NCBI GenBank assembly: GCA_036566745.1
Contig: DATCVR010000339.1
Span: 1 to 64,000 of the forward strand
Length of the DNA: 64,000 nt
Direction of reading: 5' to 3'
Source: DATCVR01 sp036566745
Lineage (GTDB): Bacteria > Actinomycetota > Actinomycetes > Jiangellales > Jiangellaceae
Every line of letters begins with the position of its first letter. Positions within the stretch are counted from its first letter, which is position 1. Below, piece after piece: positions 42,336-49,681 of the stretch. The notes beneath the pieces are model-generated. The model had not been told where the DNA came from. It ran no database searches and saw only the letters and a list, made by a program, of their open reading frames with translations. A program made the translations under genes and the position numbers.

Positions 42336-43405
42336 TGCGGCTCGTCTCGTTCACCACGGAGGTGGCCGGTGTCGGCCGCCGGCATCACCTGGGTGCGCTC
42401 GCCTCCGACGCCACCACCGTCGTCGACCTGCCGACGGCCACCGAGGCCCGGCTGGTGGCGCACGGGCTGCCGGTGTCGGCCGCGACGCGGGTGGCGGCCG
42501 GCCTCGTGCCGGCCGAGCTGCGCGCGTTCGTCGAGAACGCGGAGCTCGATCTCGACGCCGCCCGCGAGGCGCTGACCTGGGTCGAGGCCACGGGCACCGA
42601 GCTCGGGCCTAGCGGCGCGGCGCTCGTGCACGAGCTCGACACCGTGACGGTGCGCCCGGCCGTGCCCGAACCCTCGCTCATCCGCGACTTCATGGCCTTC
42701 GAGCAGCACCTGCGCAACATCTATCCGCGGCTCGGCCGGGAGATCCCGGAGGAGTGGTTCGCCCTGCCGGTCTACTACAAGGGCAACCCGCAGTCGGTCG
42801 GGGCGCATCTGGACGAGATCGTCATGCCCGACTACGCCGAGGGGCGGCTCGACTTCGAGTTCGAGGTGGCGGCGGTGATCGGCCGGGGTGGTCGCGACAT
42901 CGCGGTCGAGGACGCGATGTCGCACGTCTACGGCTACACGATCTACGACGACTTCTCCGCCCGCGACACCCAGGCCCGCGAGATGTCCGTGGGTCTCGGG
43001 CCGGCCAAGGGCAAGGACTTCGACCGCGCCCACGTCCTCGGACCGTGGCTCGTCACGACCGACGAGATCGCCGACCCGTACGCCCTGGCCATGCATGCCG
43101 ACGTCAACGGCGAGGCGTGGGCGACCGGGTCCACCGGCGACATGCACTGGCGGTTCGAGCAGATGATCGCCCACGCCTCGCGCGGGGAGACGCTCCGGCC
43201 GCTGGAGGTGTTCGGCTCCGGGACGGTCGGCGGAGGAAGCGCGGCCGAGCGCGGGGCCACGCTGGGCGCCGGCGACGTCGTGGAGCTCCGCGTCGACGGC
43301 CTCGGCCTGCTGCGCAACACGATCGTGGCCGCAGGAGGCCGGAATCGACCGGAATCGGACGTGCCACAGGTCCGTAACACTCCCTTGACACCACCGACAC
43401 GATGA
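42335..43405 (+). CDS. Fumarylacetoacetate-hydrolase-family enzyme (second)
   Basis: 356 residues, longer than the FAH at 11761 because of an N-terminal domain (about 120 residues). FEFEVAAVIGRGGRDIAVED and YTIYDDFSARDTQAREMSVG give the Glu and Asp metal ligands, and GLGPAKGKDFDRAHVLGPWL follows. It probably cleaves an acylpyruvate or 2,4-diketo acid, ending the operon's pathway. Start overlaps the previous stop. Its final codons overlap the -35 of the transporter promoter at 43385. Confidence 0.87.
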   Translation: MRLVSFTTEVAGVGRRHHLGALASDATTVVDLPTATEARLVAHGLPVSAATRVAAGLVPAELRAFVENAELDLDAAREALTWVEATGTELGPSGAALVHELDTVTVRPAVPEPSLIRDFMAFEQHLRNIYPRLGREIPEEWFALPVYYKGNPQSVGAHLDEIVMPDYAEGRLDFEFEVAAVIGRGGRDIAVEDAMSHVYGYTIYDDFSARDTQAREMSVGLGPAKGKDFDRAHVLGPWLVTTDEIADPYALAMHADVNGEAWATGSTGDMHWRFEQMIAHASRGETLRPLEVFGSGTVGGGSAAERGATLGAGDVVELRVDGLGLLRNTIVAAGGRNRPESDVPQVRNTPLTPPTR

Positions 43406-43413
43406 GACAGTCT
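43385..43413 (+). promoter_or_regulatory. Promoter of the ABC importer genes
   Basis: TTGACA (43385-43390), 17-base spacer, CAGTCT (43408-43413). The -35 lies inside the end of the upstream FAH gene. TGAGACAGTCTCA (43403-43415) around the -10 is itself a 13-base palindrome. Confidence 0.65.
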
Positions 43414-43415
43414 CA

Positions 43416-43440
43416 CTGAATCGTTTTTATGGACGACGTC
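43416..43440. promoter_or_regulatory. LacI-type operator, site 5 (variant right arm)
   Basis: CTGAATCGTTTTTA (43416-43429) then GACGACGTC (43432-43440). The left arm follows the LacI motif but the right arm is TTTTTA. The same variant plus a GACGTACGTC tail occurs at 45587-45610, so the pair form a sub-class of the motif. Confidence 0.6.
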
Positions 43441-43502
43441 ATGGACGACGCCGGCGGGTAGCCGGCGACCGCGCGGGTCACCCGTCGACGGAGGACAGAC
43501 AG

Positions 43503-44459
43503 ATGGCAACAACCACTGGCGCTCCACCGGTAGTGCCACCGGTCGGCGATCCCGAGCCGCCGAGAGCGCGGCGGCGGAGCATCCCGTGGTTCGTCTACGT
43601 GGCGCTGCTGCCCCTGGCCGCGGTGCTCGCGCTCTTCCAGTACTACCCGGCGCTGAGCGGGATCTTCAGGTCGTTCTGGGACTGGAATCCCGGCCTCGAG
43701 TCGACCTTCGTCGGCCTCGACAACTTCGCCACGATGATGGACGACGAGATCTGGTGGCGGTCGTTCAAGAACCTCGGCTACATCTTCGTGTTCGGGGTGG
43801 TGTCGTGGATCATCCCGATCATCGCCGCCGAGCTGCTCATCACGCTGCGCAGTGACCGGGCCCAGTTCGTGTTCCGCACGCTGCTGATCATCCCGATGGC
43901 CTTCCCCGGCGTGGTGACGGCGCTGGTGTGGTCGTTCATGTACCACCCGAACAACGGCGTGATCAACAAGGCGCTGACCGCGATCGGGCTGGAGAGCCTG
44001 GCGCAGAACTGGGTCGGCGACCCGTCGTTCGCCTTGTGGTCGCTGCTGTTCATCGGGTTCCCGTTCATCGCCGGATTGCCGTTCCTGATCTTCTACTCGA
44101 CCTTGCGGAACATCCCGCGGGAGATCTTCGAGGCCGCGGCGCTCGACGGCGTGAGCCGGGTGCGGAGGTTCTGGTCGATCGACCTGCCGTTGATGGCCCG
44201 CCAGGTGAAGCTCCTGGTGTTCCTGGCCGTCATCGGCACCCTGCAGTACGGCTTCATGGCCTACATCGTCACCTCCGGCGGCCCGGACAACTCGACCATG
44301 GTGCCGGTGCTCCGGATGCTGAACGTCGCCTTCCAGGGCCAGGACTGGGGCTACGCCGCCGCGCTGTCCACCACGCTGTTCGTCTTCACGCTCGTCCTGA
44401 GCGGGCTCGTGGTGTTCGTCCGGCGCCGCGACTCCTCCACCAACGTCCGCGGCATGTGA
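43503..44459 (+). CDS. Sugar ABC transporter permease 1 (MalF-type)
   Basis: 318 residues, about six membrane segments beginning VYVALLPLAAVLALFQYYPA. The EAA loop is EAAALDGVSRVRRFWSIDLP, which docks the ATPase. GGAGGACAGACAG precedes the ATG. It works with the permease at 44492 and the lipoprotein at 46866, probably to import rhamnose or a rhamnose-containing oligosaccharide. No ATP-binding subunit is in the window; carbohydrate CUT1 systems often borrow a shared MsiK-type ATPase. Confidence 0.9.
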   Translation: MATTTGAPPVVPPVGDPEPPRARRRSIPWFVYVALLPLAAVLALFQYYPALSGIFRSFWDWNPGLESTFVGLDNFATMMDDEIWWRSFKNLGYIFVFGVVSWIIPIIAAELLITLRSDRAQFVFRTLLIIPMAFPGVVTALVWSFMYHPNNGVINKALTAIGLESLAQNWVGDPSFALWSLLFIGFPFIAGLPFLIFYSTLRNIPREIFEAAALDGVSRVRRFWSIDLPLMARQVKLLVFLAVIGTLQYGFMAYIVTSGGPDNSTMVPVLRMLNVAFQGQDWGYAAALSTTLFVFTLVLSGLVVFVRRRDSSTNVRGM

Positions 44460-44491
44460 GCGGCCCCGAGACGCAAGGAGTGTCTGTCACG

Positions 44492-45367
44492 ATGAGCACC
44501 GCCACGCTCGAGGCCCCGGCCACCACCAGGTCGGCGTCGCCGGCACCGAAGAAGCGGTCGCGGCAGTGGGGGGTGAAGGCGGCCCTGAGCGGGCTGGTCT
44601 TCGTCAGCCTCTTCCCGTACCTGTTCATGCTCGGCACGTCGGTCAAGGACAACCTGCAGTTCTCCGAGAACTACTGGATGCCGGTGCTGCCGTTCCACTG
44701 GGAGAACTACGGCCGGGCATGGGAGCAGATCCAGCCCTACATGGTGGCCTCGGTGGTGGTCGCCGTGGTGGCGATCGTGGCCATCGTGGCGTTGTCGCTG
44801 GTGGCGGGGTTCGTGCTGGCGCGGTACTCGTTCCCGGGGCGCAGCTTCTTCTTCGTGATGATCGCCGCGCTGATGATGGTGCCGAGCATCTCCAGCCTGA
44901 TCCCGCTGTTCGTGATGATGCGCGACTTCGGGCTGCTCAACACGTATCCGGTGCTGATCATCCCGCACGTGGCCGGCGGCGTGGTCATCGGCACGATCCT
45001 GATGAAGACGTTCATCGAGGGCATCCCGCAGGAGCTGTTCGACGCCGCGCGGGTCGACGGCGCCGGTGGCCCGAGGATGTTCGCCTCGATCATGATGCCG
45101 CTGTCGCTTCCGGTCATCGGCACCGTCGCGCTCATCACCATCAACGGGGTGTGGAACGACTTCTTCTGGCCGCTGCTCACGGTCACCGAGAACGAGCTGC
45201 GCACGGTCTCGGTCGGGCTGCTGTTCTTCCAGGGGCAGTCAGGCACCGAGTACGGCCCGATGTTCGCGGGCTACATGCTGGCGAGCGTGCCGCTGTTGCT
45301 GCTGTTCACCTTCCTGTCCAAGTATTTCCTGGCCGGGGTGCAAGGCGGACTGCCCGGATCGCACTGA
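44492..45367 (+). CDS. Sugar ABC transporter permease 2 (MalG-type)
   Basis: 291 residues from the ATG at 44492, with AAGGAG 11 bases upstream. After a 30-residue cytoplasmic leader come six membrane segments. The EAA-like loop is LFDAARVDGAGGPRMFASIM, followed by NGVWNDFFWPLL, typical of MalG partners. It is downstream of permease 1 with a 32-base gap and belongs to the same transcript. A 265-base gap with a new promoter separates it from the isomerase gene. Confidence 0.9.
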   Translation: MSTATLEAPATTRSASPAPKKRSRQWGVKAALSGLVFVSLFPYLFMLGTSVKDNLQFSENYWMPVLPFHWENYGRAWEQIQPYMVASVVVAVVAIVAIVALSLVAGFVLARYSFPGRSFFFVMIAALMMVPSISSLIPLFVMMRDFGLLNTYPVLIIPHVAGGVVIGTILMKTFIEGIPQELFDAARVDGAGGPRMFASIMMPLSLPVIGTVALITINGVWNDFFWPLLTVTENELRTVSVGLLFFQGQSGTEYGPMFAGYMLASVPLLLLFTFLSKYFLAGVQGGLPGSH

Positions 45368-45507
45368 GCACGGCGGCGGCATCCGTCGCGTTCCGGCCGG
45401 GTCGTGTCCGGCGGCTGGGGGATGAACCGGCTCAATCGAAGCCAGGGTCCGCGCCTGTCCGGCCGGAGCCGGTGCACGCGACCCGGCAACGATGCGGTTG
45501 GCCAGGC

Positions 45508-45525
45508 GTGACCTGATCCGGCCAG
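45508..45525. repeat. Second copy of the GTGACCTGATCCGG element
   Basis: GTGACCTGATCCGGCCAG at 45508-45525 repeats 14 bases of the inverted repeat found before the DUF5722 gene (35461). The right arm is altered, so the palindrome is imperfect here. It lies 31 bases upstream of the -35 of the rhaI promoter. Confidence 0.35.
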
Positions 45526-45555
45526 TGCTGGCGGCCAGGTTCTCCCGAGCATCTC

Positions 45556-45584
45556 TTGACACGCGGCTGCTCCGGGCCGAGCCT
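45556..45584 (+). promoter_or_regulatory. Promoter of the rhaI-binding-protein operon
   Basis: TTGACA (45556-45561), 17-base spacer, GAGCCT (45579-45584). Perfect -35, weak -10, immediately followed by a LacI-type site. Confidence 0.55.
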
Positions 45585-45586
45585 GA

Positions 45587-45610
45587 GTGAAACGTTTTTA
45601 GACGTACGTC
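45587..45610. promoter_or_regulatory. LacI-type operator, site 6 (variant right arm)
   Basis: GTGAAACGTTTTTA (45587-45600) then the perfect palindrome GACGTACGTC (45601-45610). It shares the TTTTTA right arm and GACG...CGTC tail with site 5. Confidence 0.65.
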
Positions 45611-45632
45611 GAGACGACGCGGGAGTGCATGG

Positions 45633-46799
45633 ATGTCTGACCGGGCGAGGGCCGTCGAGGCCCTGAAGGCGCAGCAGATCGAGCTACCGTCGTGGGCCTT
45701 CGGCAACTCCGGGACGCGGTTCAAGGTGTTCGCCCAGCCCGGTGTGCCCCGTACGCCGGAGGAGAAGATCGACGACGCCGCCCAGGTGCACGCCTTCACC
45801 GGCGCCGCGCCGATCGTGTCGCTGCACATCCCGTGGGACCAGGTCGACGACTACGAGAAGCTCGCCGCTCATGCCCAGGACCGTGGCGTCCGCATCGGTG
45901 CCATCAACGCCAACGTCTTCCAGGACGACGAGTACCTGCTCGGCAGCGTCACCAGCCCGCGGCCGGCCGTCCGCCGCAAGGCCACCGACCACCTGCTCGC
46001 GTGCGTCGAGATCGCCCGGGCCACCGGCTCGCGGGACATCAAGCTGTGGTTCTCCGACGGCACGAACTACCCGGGGCAGGACAGCATCCGCGCTCGTCAG
46101 GACCGCCTGGCCGGCGCGCTGGACGAGGTGTATGCCGCGCTCGGCCCGGACCAGCGCATCCTGCTGGAGTACAAGTTCTTCGAGCCCGCGTTCTACACCA
46201 CGGACGTGCCCGACTGGGGCACGTCGTACGCCCACTGCCTGCGCCTCGGCGACCAGGCGATGGTCTGTGTCGACACCGGCCACCACGCGCCCGGCACCAA
46301 CATCGAGTTCATCGTCGCCTTCCTCGTGCGGGAGGGGAAGCTCGGAGCCTTCGACTTCAATTCCCGCTTCTACGCCGACGACGACCTCATGGTCGGGGCC
46401 GCCGATCCGTTCCAGCTGTTCCGGATCATGCACGAGATCGTGCAGGCTGGCGTGGTCGAACCGGACTCGGGCATCAACTTCATGCTCGACCAGTGCCACA
46501 ACATCGAGCCCAAGATCCCGGCCCAGATCCGGTCGGTGATGAACGTTCAGGAGGCCACCGCGAAGGCTCTGCTGGTGGACTCCGAAGCGCTCGCGGCGGC
46601 CCAGGCCGCGGGCGACGTCCTGGGCGCCCACGGCGTCCTCATGGACGCCTACGACACCGATGTCCGCCCGATGCTCGCCGAGATCCGGCAGGAGCAGGGA
46701 CTCGACCCGGATCCCGTGGCCGCCTTCACCAGGTCGGGCTACCACGAGCGGGTCGTCGACGCTCGCCAGGACGGAGTCCCGGCCGGCTGGGGAGCCTGA
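45633..46799 (+). CDS. rhaI: L-rhamnose isomerase (RhaI type)
   Basis: 388 residues; interconverts L-rhamnose and L-rhamnulose. It is a TIM-barrel sugar isomerase of the Pseudomonas/Bacillus-type RhaI branch: FGNSGTRFKVFAQPGVPRTP at the N terminus, IKLWFSDGTNYPGQD, ILLEYKFFEPAFYTTDVPDW (metal-ligand Glu), CVDTGHHAPGTNIEF, LGAFDFNSRFYADDDL and NFMLDQCHNIEPK. GGGAG precedes the ATG at 45633. It starts the operon carrying the transporter binding protein, and the kinase and aldolase genes for the next steps lie 3 kb downstream. Confidence 0.94.
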   Translation: MSDRARAVEALKAQQIELPSWAFGNSGTRFKVFAQPGVPRTPEEKIDDAAQVHAFTGAAPIVSLHIPWDQVDDYEKLAAHAQDRGVRIGAINANVFQDDEYLLGSVTSPRPAVRRKATDHLLACVEIARATGSRDIKLWFSDGTNYPGQDSIRARQDRLAGALDEVYAALGPDQRILLEYKFFEPAFYTTDVPDWGTSYAHCLRLGDQAMVCVDTGHHAPGTNIEFIVAFLVREGKLGAFDFNSRFYADDDLMVGAADPFQLFRIMHEIVQAGVVEPDSGINFMLDQCHNIEPKIPAQIRSVMNVQEATAKALLVDSEALAAAQAAGDVLGAHGVLMDAYDTDVRPMLAEIRQEQGLDPDPVAAFTRSGYHERVVDARQDGVPAGWGA

Positions 46800-46865
46800 T
46801 GCGCCCGCACCCACGTCTGACCCGTACACACTCACCGTCGAGGTGTCGAGAGAAGAGGATCCGTC

Positions 46866-48320
46866 ATGTCCGTGCTTGAACACCGCCGCAGACGTGCCGT
46901 CGCCGTGTTCGCGACGCTGGCGGCCACGTCCCTGGTGGCCACTGCCTGTGGTTCGGACTCGGCCGACGGCGGTGACGGTGACCAGGTCACCATCACGCTG
47001 TCCGGGCCGAACCAGTGGAACAACGACCCGCAGAGCTTCGGCCCGGCGTGGGAGGACCTGATCGAGCGGTTCGAGAAGGCCGAGCCGGACATCAACGTCG
47101 AGACCACCGTGCTCCCGATCCCGGAGTTCGCCCAGACGCTGTCGACGCAGCTCTCGGCCGGCACCGCGCCGGAGCTGATCTTCAACCAGGCGCCGCACAC
47201 CCCGGAGCAGATCCATCCCCTCGACGAGTACCTCGAACAGCCGAACCCCTATGTCGACGGCAACGAGAAGTGGGTCGACCTGTTCAACCAGGACTACTTC
47301 GGGCCGGATGCCAGCGGCGCGCGCAACGCGGCCGGCAACTACGAGTTCATCCCGTTCAACCTGGTGATCGTCGGTCTGTACTACAACGCCGACATCCTCG
47401 ACGAGGCCGGCGTCGAGGCGCCGATCGAGACCTACGGCGACCTGATGGACGCCTGCGCCGACATCAAGGACGCCGGCTACGTCCCGTTCTCGATGGACCA
47501 GGGCTGGCTGGGTCAGGGCTGGACGCTGGGCACGATCGGCTCGATGCTGCTCAACAAGTACGCCGAGGACTTCAACCAGTTCGGCGCCGACAACGAGCCC
47601 GGCACGGCCCGCCAGCTCACCGGGAAGAGCATGGCCAAGGCGATCCTCACCGGCGAGCTCGACCCCACCACCACGCCCGAGGTCGCCGAGACGATGACCC
47701 TGCTCAAGCAGGTGTTCGACGAGTGCGCCACCCCGAACTGGTCCGGCGTCACCGGCGGAGCCGCCTTCATCGGCTACGACGACTTCGTCGGAGGCAGGGC
47801 GGCGCTCAGCTACGGCACGAACTTCGCCGCCGAGAACCTCGCCGACGTCGAGTGGGACTGGGGCACCATGCCGTTCCCGACCATCGCCGAGGCCGACAGC
47901 GACGTCTCGACCGGCCAGGAAGCGCAGTTCGGCGCGGCCGTCGGTGGCACGAGCTACATGATCCCCGCCACCACCGAGGGCGCGAAGCTCGACGCCGCGG
48001 TGAAGTTCCTGCAGTTCGTCAGCAGCCCCGAGGGTGGCCAGCCGTGGCTCGACGGCTCCGGCGGCATCCCGGCGGCGGCCGAGGCCGAGCCCGCGCCCGG
48101 ACTCGAGGGCCTGATGTCCGGGGCGTGGTTCGAGACGCCCACCGTGCCGGCGATCACCTTCGTGCCCAAGGCCAGGGCCGGTCAGTCGGTGTACGACGGC
48201 TTCCTCCTCGGCACCAAGTCGCTGGAGGACCAGCTGGCCGAGATGAAGAGCGACTGGACGGAATGGGCCAAGGAGCAGGCCGTCGACGGTGGCTGGACCG
48301 ACGACTGGGCCCAGGGATAG
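46866..48320 (+). CDS. Sugar ABC transporter substrate-binding lipoprotein
   Basis: 484 residues. Signal peptide with lipobox LVATAC, Cys28 as the lipidated residue, then a Ser/Gly/Asp-rich linker. The mature part is a family 1-type extracellular solute-binding protein: VTITLSGPNQWNNDPQ, TQLSAGTAPELIFNQAPH, GLYYNADILDEAGVEAPIET, FLQFVSSPEGGQPW. It delivers substrate to the permeases at 43503 and 44492. Many aromatic residues in the cleft regions suit a carbohydrate ligand. Placement after rhaI supports rhamnose or rhamnosyl oligosaccharides. Confidence 0.92.
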   Translation: MSVLEHRRRRAVAVFATLAATSLVATACGSDSADGGDGDQVTITLSGPNQWNNDPQSFGPAWEDLIERFEKAEPDINVETTVLPIPEFAQTLSTQLSAGTAPELIFNQAPHTPEQIHPLDEYLEQPNPYVDGNEKWVDLFNQDYFGPDASGARNAAGNYEFIPFNLVIVGLYYNADILDEAGVEAPIETYGDLMDACADIKDAGYVPFSMDQGWLGQGWTLGTIGSMLLNKYAEDFNQFGADNEPGTARQLTGKSMAKAILTGELDPTTTPEVAETMTLLKQVFDECATPNWSGVTGGAAFIGYDDFVGGRAALSYGTNFAAENLADVEWDWGTMPFPTIAEADSDVSTGQEAQFGAAVGGTSYMIPATTEGAKLDAAVKFLQFVSSPEGGQPWLDGSGGIPAAAEAEPAPGLEGLMSGAWFETPTVPAITFVPKARAGQSVYDGFLLGTKSLEDQLAEMKSDWTEWAKEQAVDGGWTDDWAQG

Positions 48321-48333
48321 GAACCCTGACCTG

Positions 48334-48378
48334 CGAGCCGGCCGGGGTGAGCTGCGTCGCCAGCCCCCGGCCGGCTCG
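48334..48378 (+). terminator. Strong intra-operon hairpin after the binding-protein gene
   Basis: CGAGCCGGCCGGGG (48334-48347) pairs perfectly over 14 bp with CCCCGGCCGGCTCG (48365-48378), 17-base loop, 13 bases after the stop. It may terminate or partly terminate transcription, or protect the 3' end of the rhaI-binding-protein message so that the binding protein is over-produced. Confidence 0.65.
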
Positions 48379-48453
48379 TGTGAACAGCCTCGTGTGACCA
48401 GTCAGCGCGCCGCCGGGCCCGGACCGGCGGCGCCCGAGCGAGAGGTGCCAGCG

Positions 48454-48840
48454 ATGCCGCGGGTGTGTTTCCTGTCCCGCATCAAGCCGGATCGGCTCGA
48501 GGAGTACCGCGCCCGCCACCGCGCGGTGTGGCCGGAGATGGTGCGAGCGCTGCACGACGCCGGCTGGCGCAACTACTCGCTCTTCGTCACCGCCGAGGGC
48601 GTCCTCGTCGGGTACTACGAGATCGACGATCCCGACGCAGGCAACCAGGCCATGGCCGCCGCGGAGGTCAACGCCCGCTGGCAGGCCGAGATGGGGGAGT
48701 ACTTCGTCGACACCGACGGTCAGCGCCCCGACGAGAGCTTCAGCCCGCTCGAGGAGGCCTTCAACCTGGCCGAGCACCTCGATCGTTATGGTCGCGACGG
48801 AGAGTCCGCACGTGGCCACGACACCGGAGAGCACTCATGA
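48454..48840 (+). CDS. rhaM: L-rhamnose mutarotase
   Basis: 128 residues. MPRVCFLSRIKPDRLEEYRA, then HRAVWPEMVRALHDAGWRNY, SLFVTAEGVLVGYYEIDD and NARWQAEMGEYF follow the RhaM pattern: the H...W...P...M region, YS and MGEYF. It interconverts rhamnose anomers for the isomerase. The C-terminal 25 residues extend past the usual ~104-residue length. GAGAGG precedes the ATG. It overlaps the SDR gene by ATGA. Confidence 0.9.
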   Translation: MPRVCFLSRIKPDRLEEYRARHRAVWPEMVRALHDAGWRNYSLFVTAEGVLVGYYEIDDPDAGNQAMAAAEVNARWQAEMGEYFVDTDGQRPDESFSPLEEAFNLAEHLDRYGRDGESARGHDTGEHS

Positions 48841-49589
48841 TCAGCTTCGAGGACCAGTCGGCCGTCGTGGTCGGAGCCGGCGCGGGCATCGGCCGAGCGG
48901 CCGCCTTGGCGCTCGCGGAGCTCGGCGCCGCTGTGACCTGCGTCGACCGGGACGAGGAGGCCGCGGCCAAGGTCGCGGCCGAGATCGGTGCGGCGCACGG
49001 AGCCGCGACGTCGGTGGGTGCCGACATCACCGACCCGCCCGCAGTGCGGTCGGCCTTCGCGCTCGCCACGGCCGCCCACGGGCAGGTCCACGCGGTGGTG
49101 AACTGCGCCGGCATCACCGGGCAGACCGGCGCGCCCAGCCACGAGGTGAGCCTCGACGACTTCGAACGCGTCTACCGCGTCAACGTGGTGGGGGCGCTCG
49201 TGGTCAGCCAGGTGGCGGTCGAGCACATGCTGCCGCACGGCTACGGCCGGATCGTCCACGTCGCCTCGATCAGCGGCAAGGACGGCAACCCGAACATGGT
49301 GGCCTACTCGTCGTCCAAGGCCGCCCTGATCGGCATGGTCAAAGCCCAGGGCAAGGAGTACGCGCAGTCGGGCATCACCGTCAACGCCATCGCGCCCGCC
49401 GTCATCCGCACCGACATGGTCGACGCGATGCCCGACGACGTCGTGGCGTACATGGTGTCCAAGATCCCGATGGGCCGCACGGGCGAGTTGTCCGAGGCAG
49501 CGTCCCTGATCGCCTTCGCGGCGTCGTCGGTGTGCAGCTTCACCACCGGGTTCACCTTCGACCTGACCGGCGGCCGGGCCACCTACTGA
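48837..49589 (+). CDS. Short-chain dehydrogenase (candidate L-rhamnose/L-fucose or deoxy-sugar-acid dehydrogenase)
   Basis: 250-residue classical SDR. The NAD loop is VVVGAGAGIGRAAALALAEL, NCAG follows, and the catalytic Ser (ASISG) and YSSSK (YxxxK) are intact. The C terminus FTTGFTFDLTGGRATY is normal. It is co-translated with rhamnose mutarotase, so it acts on rhamnose itself or on the 2-keto-3-deoxy acid, supplying the dehydrogenase step of the non-phosphorylating route. The exact step cannot be told from sequence. Confidence 0.85.
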   Translation: MISFEDQSAVVVGAGAGIGRAAALALAELGAAVTCVDRDEEAAAKVAAEIGAAHGAATSVGADITDPPAVRSAFALATAAHGQVHAVVNCAGITGQTGAPSHEVSLDDFERVYRVNVVGALVVSQVAVEHMLPHGYGRIVHVASISGKDGNPNMVAYSSSKAALIGMVKAQGKEYAQSGITVNAIAPAVIRTDMVDAMPDDVVAYMVSKIPMGRTGELSEAASLIAFAASSVCSFTTGFTFDLTGGRATY

Positions 49590-49603
49590 TGCCGCCGGCC
49601 ACG

Positions 49604-49633
49604 TTGACGACCGCGGCCGCGTTGCCCTAGCGT
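49604..49633 (+). promoter_or_regulatory. Promoter of the aldolase-kinase operon
   Basis: TTGACG (49604-49609), 18-base spacer, TAGCGT (49628-49633). Same -10 as the GH78 and enolase promoters. Confidence 0.7.
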
Positions 49634-49643
49634 GGCGCACCGA

Positions 49644-49657
49644 TTGAAACGAATCAA
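49644..49657. promoter_or_regulatory. LacI-type operator, site 7
   Basis: TTGAAACGAATCAA, the closest to the shared motif with both TTGA and TCAA arms intact, ten bases after the -10. Confidence 0.82.
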
Positions 49658-49681
49658 TGCACTCGACTCGTGAGGGATGAC

